A program made the position numbers and the translations under genes. A stretch of DNA of 6,288 bases, from contig JAAYWU010000358.1 of NCBI GenBank assembly GCA_012516295.1, positions 1 through 6,288 of the forward strand, in the 5' to 3' direction. The notes beneath the pieces were generated by a model. That model saw only the letters and a program-made list of their open reading frames with translations, was not told where the DNA came from and ran no database searches. This document shows, piece by piece, positions 1 to 5,229 of this stretch. The DNA comes from Clostridiales bacterium (GTDB taxonomy: Bacteria > Bacillota > Clostridia > Oscillospirales > Acutalibacteraceae). Numbering within the stretch: position 1 is the first letter of the stretch; each line of letters begins with the position of its first letter.

Positions 1-1006
1 CCTTCGGAACACCGTCCATATTCAGCGCCTTGGATTCCTCCACACTTGCGCAGATATTCAAGTTGGAAAACGAAATGGGATGGAATCCGGATTGAATCAC
101 TTCCACCGTTTCGTCATCGGCGTACCCCGTAAGGTCCCCGCTGTAAATTTTTGTCGCTTCCGCGGCCAGCGGGCTGTCTACATATACCGGAAAATCCGGA
201 TTGCATTTCACCAGCCCTCTTTCCTTCATTTCGCGGATATAATAAAGCAGCTCCTGCGTACGGCCGACCGCAAAGCTCGGAATGACCACGTTGCCGCCCT
301 CGGACAGGGTCTTTTCAAAGATATCCGCCAGCAGCGCGACATAATCCTGCGCCTTTTCATGGTCCCGGTCCCCGTATGTAGATTCCATCACAACATAATC
401 GGCCTGCTCAATATACTGCGGGTCGCGGATAATCGGCTGGTCGATATTCCCGATATCACCGGAAAAAACAATTTTTTTCGTCCGGCCGTTTTCTGTCAGC
501 CACATTTCCACCGAAGCGGAGCCGAGGAGGTGCCCTGCGTCGACAAAGCGGAACCGCACGCCCTCGCAAAGTTCAACCATTTCGCCGTAAGGATAGGGAA
601 CCAGGCGTTCCAGCGTGTCCTGCGCATCTTCAATGGTATAAATCGGTTCCTCCGGTTCCCTGCCCGCGCGCTTCCCCTTGCGGTTCTCATTCACAACGTC
701 CATTTCCTGTATATGAGCGCTGTCGCGCAGCATAATGGAAAGCAGCTTACAGGTTATCCCGGAGGCGTAGATTTTTCCTTGATATCCGTTTTTTACAAGG
801 AGCGGCAGTCGGCCGCTGTGGTCAACATGGGCGTGGGTAACAATAACATAATCAATCTGCGAAGCGTAGAACGGAAGCTTGTGATTGTCGTCTTCATCTG
901 CTCCCTGCTGCAAACCGCAGTCAATCAGAATTTTCTTGCCGTTTACCATCAGGCAATGACAGCTTCCGGTTACTTCGCGGGCGGCTCCGTAGAAAATCAG
1001 TTGCAT
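1..1006 (-). CDS. MBL-fold beta-CASP nuclease (RNA-processing metallo-hydrolase), 3' end off window
   Basis: Reading on the minus strand from an ATG at 1006 gives 335 residues with no stop, continuing off the left edge. Metallo-beta-lactamase motifs are clear: motif 2 is THAHVDHS with H58, H60, D62 and H63; the DAGHLLGS segment supplies H159; FSGDIGN supplies D184. These are the usual two-zinc ligands. The beta-CASP part follows: MESTYGDR (about 207-214), then PSFAVGRTQE (243-252) and VDSPLA (276-281). Family members (COG1236 type, CPSF-like) are usually a little over 500 residues, so roughly 200, including the last His motif and the RMMBL segment, are missing from the window. Proteins of this type cut or trim RNA in the cytoplasm; the precise substrate cannot be told from sequence. 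The start is set by GGAGG at 1014-1018, seven bases upstream. It begins 22 bp after the exodeoxyribonuclease III stop, so the two probably share an mRNA. There is no sign of frameshift. The family call is firm; the in vivo role is inferred. Confidence 0.93.
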   Translation of the reverse strand, partial: MQLIFYGAAREVTGSCHCLMVNGKKILIDCGLQQGADEDDNHKLPFYASQIDYVIVTHAHVDHSGRLPLLVKNGYQGKIYASGITCKLLSIMLRDSAHIQEMDVVNENRKGKRAGREPEEPIYTIEDAQDTLERLVPYPYGEMVELCEGVRFRFVDAGHLLGSASVEMWLTENGRTKKIVFSGDIGNIDQPIIRDPQYIEQADYVVMESTYGDRDHEKAQDYVALLADIFEKTLSEGGNVVIPSFAVGRTQELLYYIREMKERGLVKCNPDFPVYVDSPLAAEATKIYSGDLTGYADDETVEVIQSGFHPISFSNLNICASVEESKALNMDGVPK

Positions 1007-1028
1007 TCTCTTTCCTCCATAGATTATT

Positions 1029-1781
1029 TTAGGATAATACCAGTTCGAACGGGCAATGGTCGCTTCCCATTACCTCCGGGTGAATGTTGCTTTCGCAGAT
1101 TCGGTTTTGAATGCTGTTGGATACAAGAAAATAGTCAATGCGCCAGCCGATATTCTTTTCGCGTGCCTTAAACATATACGACCACCAGGTATAAGCGTCC
1201 TTTTCGTCCGGATGCAGATAGCGGAAGCTGTCCGTAAACCCGGAAGCCAAAAGCTCGGTCATCTTCGCGCGCTCCTGGTCGGTAAACCCGGCATTTCCCC
1301 TGTTGCTCTTCGGATTTTTCAAGTCTATTTCATTATGCGCCACATTCATGTCGCCGCACACAATGACCGGCTTTTTGGCGTTAAGCTGCAGTAAATAGGA
1401 ACGAAACGCGTCCTCCCAGCGCATCCGGTAATCAAGGCGCGCTAAATCCCGCTGCGCGTTGGGAGTATAAACCGTTACAAGATAATACTCTTCAAATTCC
1501 AATGTGATGTAACGGCCTTCCCCTACATGCTCTTCCGCCTGAATATCATAGCTTACGGACAACGGCTCCAGGCGGGTGAATATCGCTGTGCCGGAATACC
1601 CTTTTTTCACCGCGGAATTCCAGTACTGCCGGTATCCCGGAAGCGGAATTTCCGCCTGGTCCGGCTGCATTTTTGTTTCCTGCAAACATACGGCATCCGC
1701 ATCCGCCGTGCGGAAAAAATCCAAAAAGCCTTTATTCATACAGGCCCGAAGCCCGTTGACATTCCATGAGTAAAATTTCAC
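1029..1781 (-). CDS. xth: Exodeoxyribonuclease III (ExoA/XthA-type AP endonuclease)
   Basis: A 250-residue protein of the exonuclease/endonuclease/phosphatase fold, full length for ExoIII (about 250-270). These enzymes cut DNA 5' to abasic sites and remove 3' blocking groups in base excision repair. Active-site motifs run in order: WNVNGLRA (N7), LQETKMQ (metal-binding E35), VYTPN (Y105), GDMNVA (D144, N146), WRIDYFLV (D216) and GSDHCP (D241, H242), matching the catalytic set known from E. coli XthA. The start chosen is GTG at 1781, preceded by AAGGGGG at 1790-1796 with an 8-base gap. An in-frame ATG at 1817 would add 12 residues, but it has no ribosome binding site and lies inside the promoter -10 region, so I reject it. 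The first gene of an apparent two-gene operon, it is followed 22 bp later by the beta-CASP nuclease. Nothing is truncated and no key residue is missing. Confidence 0.96.
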   Translation of the reverse strand: MKFYSWNVNGLRACMNKGFLDFFRTADADAVCLQETKMQPDQAEIPLPGYRQYWNSAVKKGYSGTAIFTRLEPLSVSYDIQAEEHVGEGRYITLEFEEYYLVTVYTPNAQRDLARLDYRMRWEDAFRSYLLQLNAKKPVIVCGDMNVAHNEIDLKNPKSNRGNAGFTDQERAKMTELLASGFTDSFRYLHPDEKDAYTWWSYMFKAREKNIGWRIDYFLVSNSIQNRICESNIHPEVMGSDHCPFELVLS

Positions 1782-1789
1782 GATTTCGT

Positions 1790-1796
1790 CCCCCTT
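1790..1796 (-). promoter_or_regulatory. Ribosome binding site fixing the GTG start of xth
   Basis: On the minus strand the sequence reads AAGGGGG, then eight bases, then GTG at 1781. This is the only good Shine-Dalgarno match near the gene and decides for the GTG over the ATG at 1817. Confidence 0.75.
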
Positions 1797-1807
1797 ATTT
1801 TTTCTCC

Positions 1808-1818
1808 ATTCTACCATA
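1808..1818 (-). promoter_or_regulatory. Probable extended -10 promoter of the xth operon
   Basis: On the minus strand the sequence is TATGGTAGAAT: a TAGAAT -10 box (1808-1813) preceded by TATGG, the TG-containing extended -10 element common in Gram-positive promoters. A convincing -35 is not visible; the best candidate at 18 bases is TTCGTG (1832-1837). Transcription would start near 1801, leaving a leader of about 20 nt with the ribosome binding site inside it. This is inference from motif match only. Confidence 0.5.
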
Positions 1819-1977
1819 ACCGCAGGGAAAACACGAAACAGTCCGCAAGAATATTTTGCAATTTTTATTGCCGGCGGAAGCCGCTGGGTTCCTGCCGGTC
1901 GAAGCCTGTTTCCCGGCTGCGTTTACAGGACATTAGGCAAAAAGCCCTTTAAACTTCCCGTACGGCCGGAAAGCCCG

Positions 1978-2020
1978 AAATACAAAAATAGCAGGAGATG
2001 CCGAATGAAGGATCTCCTGC
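1978..2020 (-). terminator. Rho-independent terminator of the unknown gene
   Basis: On the minus strand a perfect 9-bp stem GCAGGAGAT / ATCTCCTGC (2012-2020 with 1991-1999) encloses a 12-nt loop and is followed directly by TATTTTTGTATTT. It lies 10 bp past the stop of the gene at 2031-2600. The stem plus T-run marks the end of a monocistronic unit. Confidence 0.87.
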
Positions 2021-2030
2021 CTATACATCT

Positions 2031-2600
2031 TTACGCAACACGGTTTAAGTATTTGCCGATAGCCGCATAGGGAATCTCTCTCCTCTTCTGGGCTTTGTAC
2101 GAATAAACTGCCTGCTGACGAGCACTTTTTTTCTGCAGCTTTTTTGCTTCGTTTTCTTCTGCTTCCTGTTTCCTTGCTGCCCTTTTCGCAACTTCCTCCT
2201 GCTGCTGAAATTTCGTGATAACCCCGTCTGAAACAAGCTTTTTCAGTTCTGACTCTGTGTACAAGGAAAGATCCGCATAATGCTTTGACTTGGGTCTTTC
2301 TTCCGTTCGCTGCTTTTTCTGAGCCTCTAACAGCTTCTCTGGCCGACCAGAAGCTGCCTGCGTTTCCCTCCGCTTTGAATCGTATCCGGCGGCAGCTTTC
2401 TCCCCGGTTGAAACTACGGTACCGGCCCGCTGCATCGCGGCCCGTGCCTGTTCGCTGATTTCCACAGAGTCCGTCCTGATATTTTGGCTTCCCTGCGCTT
2501 TTTTCTGAATTTCCGTTTCCGGGGTTTTCCGCACGTTGCTTGGGGAAAGGGGAGCCGTACGAAGCGACATTTCGAAATCAGTGTTGATTGCCTGGAGCAT
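2031..2600 (-). CDS. Hypothetical protein, 189 aa, hydrophilic and helix-rich, with FlgM-like DSVEIS motif
   Basis: I do not recognise this protein as a named family. It is real by context: its own promoter, a near-perfect ribosome binding site (AGGAGGTGAT, 2604-2613) with correct spacing to ATG at 2600, and a terminator 10 bp after the stop. There is no signal peptide or membrane segment, so it is likely cytoplasmic. Residues 1-43 are low in structure and polar. Residues 44-55 (DSVEISEQARAA) resemble the short motif near the start of the FlgM anti-sigma family and of other small clostridial proteins. Residues 60-107 are rich in K, E, Q and R. Residues 112-139 (from SLYTESELKKLVSDGVIT onwards) have the pattern leucine-rich helix, then G-x-I-T, then a second helix, reminiscent of SHOCT-like short modules. 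Residues 133-175 are very rich in K, E, A, R and Q and may form a coiled coil. The tail ends IPYAAIGKYLNRVA. The motif resemblances are suggestions, not assignments; a regulator, scaffold or nucleic-acid-binding protein would all fit. Confidence 0.82.
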   Translation of the reverse strand: MLQAINTDFEMSLRTAPLSPSNVRKTPETEIQKKAQGSQNIRTDSVEISEQARAAMQRAGTVVSTGEKAAAGYDSKRRETQAASGRPEKLLEAQKKQRTEERPKSKHYADLSLYTESELKKLVSDGVITKFQQQEEVAKRAARKQEAEENEAKKLQKKSARQQAVYSYKAQKRREIPYAAIGKYLNRVA

Positions 2601-2603
2601 TTT

Positions 2604-2613
2604 ATCACCTCCT
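2604..2613 (-). promoter_or_regulatory. Near-perfect Shine-Dalgarno of the unknown gene
   Basis: The minus strand reads AGGAGGTGAT, an extended complement of the 16S rRNA 3' end, with its GGAGG core seven bases before ATG 2600. It is the strongest ribosome binding site in the window and suggests efficient translation whenever the mRNA is made. Confidence 0.85.
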
Positions 2614-2660
2614 CCGGTCGAACCCTACAATTAACCGTGATACTGTAATATTTAGTTTGG

Positions 2661-2669
2661 TTTGTCAAA
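2661..2669 (+). promoter_or_regulatory. Candidate Spo0A box (TTTGTCAAA) overlapping the minus-strand -10
   Basis: The plus strand reads TTTGTCAAA, an exact match to the 0A box consensus TTTGTCRAA as I know it from Bacillus. It abuts and overlaps by one base the TATAAT at 2669-2674 that drives the unknown gene, a position where binding would block polymerase. The same bases read on the minus strand give TTGACA (2663-2668), so they could instead be a -35 of a second promoter; however, the -10 at 17 bases from it (CAGTAT) is weak. Motif match only. Confidence 0.35.
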
Positions 2670-2677
2670 TTATAGCA
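2669..2677 (-). promoter_or_regulatory. Promoter of the unknown gene: perfect TATAAT with extended -10
   Basis: The minus strand reads TGCTATAAT: a consensus -10 box at 2669-2674 with the extended TGn element upstream. At the normal 16-18 base spacing there is no good -35; TTAACA (2695-2700) is 20 bases away. Transcription would start near 2662, giving a leader of about 60 nt. A promoter leaning on its extended -10 with a poor -35 could depend on an activator or be tuned by a repressor. Confidence 0.6.
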
Positions 2678-2681
2678 CTTT

Positions 2682-2704
2682 TTTGTTAATAAACTGTTAA
2701 CAAA
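2682..2704. repeat. Inverted repeat between divergent promoters, possible operator
   Basis: TTTGTTAA (2682-2689) and its exact reverse complement TTAACAAA (2697-2704) are separated by 7 bases, giving arm centres 15 bp apart. The right arm overlaps the palindrome GTTAAC (2696-2701), and GTTAA occurs twice in direct orientation 11 bp apart. The repeat covers the -35 region of the minus-strand promoter and lies 26 bp upstream of the plus-strand -35. It may bind a dimeric regulator; in AT-rich promoter DNA chance remains possible. Confidence 0.4.
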
Positions 2705-2729
2705 CTATTCACAAGCGAAAATTTATCCC

Positions 2730-2758
2730 TTGAATGAAACTCCTTTTCCCGCTATAAT
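2730..2758 (+). promoter_or_regulatory. Sigma-A type promoter of the cyclophilin-ABC operon
   Basis: TTGAAT (2730-2735) and a perfect TATAAT (2753-2758) are separated by exactly 17 bases. Transcription would start near 2765, leaving a leader of about 25 nt that ends in the ribosome binding site GGAGG (2778-2782), seven bases before ATG 2790. This is the best promoter in the window and suggests steady expression by the vegetative polymerase. Confidence 0.85.
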
Positions 2759-2789
2759 AAAAATACTGAAAAAATACGGAGGAATTAAT

Positions 2790-3311
2790 ATGAAAAATCC
2801 GATTGTGACAATTACCACCAATGAAGGTTCTATGAAAATAGAGTTGTATCCGAATATCTCGCCAAATACCGTAAACAACTTTATCTCCCTTGTGAAAAAG
2901 GGATTTTATAACGGCACGATTTTCCACCGGGTAATTCCCGGCTTCATGATCCAGGGTGGCGATCCGGAAGGAACCGGAATGGGCGGCCCCGGCTACAGCA
3001 TCAAAGGAGAATTCAGCGGCAATGGCGTCAAAAATGATCTTAAGCATACCCGCGGAGTAATATCCATGGCCCGTTCCATGGATCCGGACAGCGCCGGTTC
3101 CCAGTTTTTCATTATGGTTGCGGACGCGCCGCACCTTGACGGCCAGTACGCCGCTTTCGGAAAAGTGATCGAAGGAATCGAAGAAGCGGACCGCATTGTA
3201 TCCGTTCGCCGCGACCGCAGGGACAGACCCAAAACCGATGAGGTAATGAAGAGCGTTACCGTTGATACTTTCGGAGAGGATTATGAAGAACCAGTCAAAC
3301 TTAAAATGTAA
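2790..3311 (+). CDS. Cyclophilin-type peptidyl-prolyl cis-trans isomerase
   Basis: A 173-residue single-domain cyclophilin, which speeds cis-trans isomerisation of proline peptide bonds during protein folding. The active-site block FHRVIPGFMIQGGDPEGTG (45-63) carries R47, F52, M53 and Q55, equivalent to R55, F60, M61 and Q63 of human cyclophilin A. ISMARS (91-96) and SQFFI (104-108, with Q105 and F107) follow, then PHLDGQYAAFGKV (114-126). The position of the drug-contact Trp121 of human cyclophilin A is His115 here and His126 is Tyr120, so strong cyclosporin binding is not expected. There is no signal peptide or lipobox; the protein should be cytoplasmic. The chosen ATG has GGAGG at a 7-base gap. 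An in-frame TTG at 2730 would extend the frame by 20 codons, but it lies within the promoter and before the predicted transcript start. The tail (150-173) is short and charged. It is the first gene of an operon, 12 bp before the ABC exporter. Confidence 0.95.
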   Translation: MKNPIVTITTNEGSMKIELYPNISPNTVNNFISLVKKGFYNGTIFHRVIPGFMIQGGDPEGTGMGGPGYSIKGEFSGNGVKNDLKHTRGVISMARSMDPDSAGSQFFIMVADAPHLDGQYAAFGKVIEGIEEADRIVSVRRDRRDRPKTDEVMKSVTVDTFGEDYEEPVKLKM

Positions 3312-3323
3312 CAGGAGCACAAA

Positions 3324-5072
3324 ATGTCCATTTTTCGCAAATTTATAAAATATTACAAACCTTATCGCGCCTTATTTTACTTTGATATGTTCTGCGCTTT
3401 GATTGTTTCGGCAATCGATGTGGCTTTCCCGCAGATTTTAAATTTTCTGGTGAAAGGCCTGTTTACACAGGGAACGCAAATCATCCTGAAAAGCCTTCCG
3501 TGGATTGCAGCGGCTCTATTGGGAATGGAGCTTGTGCGTTACGGCTGCCAGTACTATATCACAAGCTGGGGACACATTATGGGCGCAAAAATGGAAAGCG
3601 ACATGCGGCAGGATTTATTCGATCACTTGCAGCGGCTTTCCTTTTCCTATTACGACAAAAACAACACCGGGGAAATGATGAGCAAGCTGGTTTCCGATTT
3701 ATTTGACATTAGCGAACTGGCGCATCACGGCCCGGAAAACATTCTGATTTCGCTTTTGAAAATCTTTGGCAGCTTTGCGCTCATGATGCTGATTAATGTT
3801 CCCATGACGCTCATCCTGCTGGCTGTCACCCTGGTTATGATCGTGTTCAGCATTGAAAAGAATAAGAAAATGCGGGCAATTTTCATGGATAACCGTAAAA
3901 AAATCGCGGGCGTAAATTCCCGTGTGCAGGACAGCCTTGCGGGTATCCGCGTGGTAAAAAGCTTCGGGAACGAGGAACTGGAACAAGAAAAGTTCACCGA
4001 AAGCAACCTGCAATTTCTGGATTCCAAAGAGAGCAGCTACTTCATTATGGGCAGCTACCGCGCGGGGACCTCGTTCTTTGAAGGATTATTGTTTCTGACC
4101 GTGCTGGTCAGCGGAGGACTCTTCATCGCGAAAGGTACGCTTGCCCCAACCGATTTGGCGGTCTATGCCCTGTACATCAATATCATTATTAACCCGATCG
4201 ATATTCTGATTGAATTTACCGAGCAGTTTCAAAAAGGGTACTCCGGTTTCCGGCGCTTTGTTGAAGTCGTGGAAACACAGCCGGAAATTGTTGACCGGCC
4301 CGGCGCCGTTGATCTGAAGGAAGTAAAAGGCAGCATCGAATACCGCGATGTTTCTTTCAGCTACGATACGGCCAATAACGTACTTGAGAATATCAATATC
4401 AAAATCGACGCGGGAAAAACCGTTGCACTTGTAGGCCCGTCCGGCGGCGGAAAAACAACCCTCTGTTCCCTGCTTCCCCGTTTTTACGACGTTACCGGCG
4501 GCAGCGTAACCATCGACGGTTACGACGTGCGTGATGTTACGCTGAAATCCCTGCGCAAAGCAATCGGCATTGTACAGCAGGACGTCTACATGTTCGCAGG
4601 CAGTATTAAAGAGAATATCGCCTATGGAAAGCCCGACGCAACCGATGAAGAAATTATCGAAGCCGCAAAAAATGCCAATATTCATGACTTTATTGTAAGC
4701 CTTGACAAAGGTTACGACACCTATGTGGGTGAGCGCGGAGCACGACTTTCCGGCGGGCAAAAGCAGCGGATTGCCATTGCCCGGGTATTTCTGAAAAACC
4801 CGCGGATCTTAATTCTGGATGAAGCCACAAGCGCGCTGGACAATGAAAGCGAGCGGCATATTCAGAAATCGCTGGAAACTCTGTCCAAAGACCGTACCAC
4901 CCTGGTCATCGCCCACCGGCTGAGCACAATCCGCAATGCCGACGAGATTATTGTCATCGGCGACGACGGAATTGAGGAACGCGGCACGCATCAGGAATTG
5001 ATTGAGAAAAACGGAATCTACGCAAAGTACTATAACATGCAGTTTGAAGGACTGGATACGGTCATGCAATAA
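3324..5072 (+). CDS. ABC exporter half-transporter (fused permease and ATPase, ABCB/MsbA-like)
   Basis: A 582-residue protein of standard length for a type I ABC exporter half-molecule, expected to work as a dimer in the cytoplasmic membrane. The membrane domain fills residues 1 to about 315, with likely helices near 17-37, 54-75, 141-159, 160-178, 253-270 and 276-298. The ATPase domain (about 335-575) is complete: A-loop Tyr347, Walker A GPSGGGKTT (371-379, K377), Q-loop in IVQQD (Q419), signature LSGGQ (475-479), Walker B ILILDE (495-500, catalytic E500), D-loop SALD (503-506) and switch His531. All catalytic residues are intact, so it should hydrolyse ATP. The substrate cannot be read from sequence; relatives export lipids, drugs or peptides. 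AGGAG at 3313-3317 lies six bases before the ATG, and the gap to the cyclophilin stop is 12 bp, so the genes share an mRNA. No second half-transporter adjoins it, which favours a homodimer. No substrate-processing peptidase domain is fused. Confidence 0.95.
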   Translation: MSIFRKFIKYYKPYRALFYFDMFCALIVSAIDVAFPQILNFLVKGLFTQGTQIILKSLPWIAAALLGMELVRYGCQYYITSWGHIMGAKMESDMRQDLFDHLQRLSFSYYDKNNTGEMMSKLVSDLFDISELAHHGPENILISLLKIFGSFALMMLINVPMTLILLAVTLVMIVFSIEKNKKMRAIFMDNRKKIAGVNSRVQDSLAGIRVVKSFGNEELEQEKFTESNLQFLDSKESSYFIMGSYRAGTSFFEGLLFLTVLVSGGLFIAKGTLAPTDLAVYALYINIIINPIDILIEFTEQFQKGYSGFRRFVEVVETQPEIVDRPGAVDLKEVKGSIEYRDVSFSYDTANNVLENINIKIDAGKTVALVGPSGGGKTTLCSLLPRFYDVTGGSVTIDGYDVRDVTLKSLRKAIGIVQQDVYMFAGSIKENIAYGKPDATDEEIIEAAKNANIHDFIVSLDKGYDTYVGERGARLSGGQKQRIAIARVFLKNPRILILDEATSALDNESERHIQKSLETLSKDRTTLVIAHRLSTIRNADEIIVIGDDGIEERGTHQELIEKNGIYAKYYNMQFEGLDTVMQ

Positions 5073-5084
5073 ATTGAAATAATG

Positions 5085-5098
5085 GGCTCTGTTGCAAA
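5085..5098 (+). mobile_element. Possible lone IS6-family terminal inverted repeat (remnant)
   Basis: GGCTCTGTTGCAAA lies 12 bp past the ABC exporter stop. From memory, this is the form of IS6-family ends (IS26 is GGCACTGTTGCAAA; IS6100 and Gram-positive members are very close or identical). No transposase and no matching opposite end (TTTGCAACAGAGCC) occur in the window, so if real it is a solo end or a decayed copy of under about 60 bp, before the terminator at 5147. A chance match is possible. Confidence 0.35.
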
Positions 5099-5146
5099 GC
5101 GATTTAGAATCACGAATTGTACGAATCAACGGCCCAAAACGCAAAG

Positions 5147-5189
5147 AACACGCCCGGAAACGGCTTAGTCGCATCCGGGCGTGTTTTTT
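5147..5189 (+). terminator. Strong hairpin terminator of the cyclophilin-ABC operon, possibly bidirectional
   Basis: An 11-bp perfect GC-rich stem, AACACGCCCGG (5147-5157) with CCGGGCGTGTT (5175-5185), has a 17-nt loop and runs into TTTTTT (5184-5189) on the plus strand. It sits between convergent genes. On the minus strand the sequence after the stem is CTTTGCGTTTT, a broken T-run, so termination of the nucleoside phosphorylase transcript there is plausible but probably weaker. Confidence 0.88.
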
Positions 5190-5229
5190 GTACATTATTT
5201 ACTTTTTTGCACCAGACATTCTTTACTCA

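Noticed and set aside
1018..1020. An ATG at 1020 as start of the beta-CASP gene.
   Set aside because: It is out of frame with the gene and overlaps the ribosome binding site; ATG 1006 is correctly spaced and in frame.
80..1171. A 363-codon open frame on the plus strand opposite the beta-CASP and ExoIII genes.
   Set aside because: It is a shadow of well-identified minus-strand genes, crosses the boundary between them, resembles no protein family, and has no promoter or ribosome binding site of its own.
1819..1977. The GC-rich spacer between the xth promoter and the terminator of the unknown gene, checked for a small RNA, riboswitch or short gene.
   Set aside because: There are only short, imperfect complementarities (for example around 1871-1900), no paired promoter and terminator, and no supported reading frame.
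2705..2713. CTATTCACA, one base away from a DnaA box (TTATNCACA), in AT-rich intergenic DNA.
   Set aside because: It is a single imperfect match with no cluster of boxes and no dnaA, dnaN or other origin genes nearby.
2730..2789. A 20-codon N-terminal extension of the cyclophilin from TTG at 2730.
   Set aside because: The codons include the -35 and -10 boxes and precede the predicted transcript start; ATG 2790 has the ribosome binding site.
4086..4760. A 224-codon open frame on the minus strand opposite the ABC exporter.
   Set aside because: It lies wholly antisense to intact permease and ATPase motifs, is compositionally unlike a normal protein and lacks start signals.
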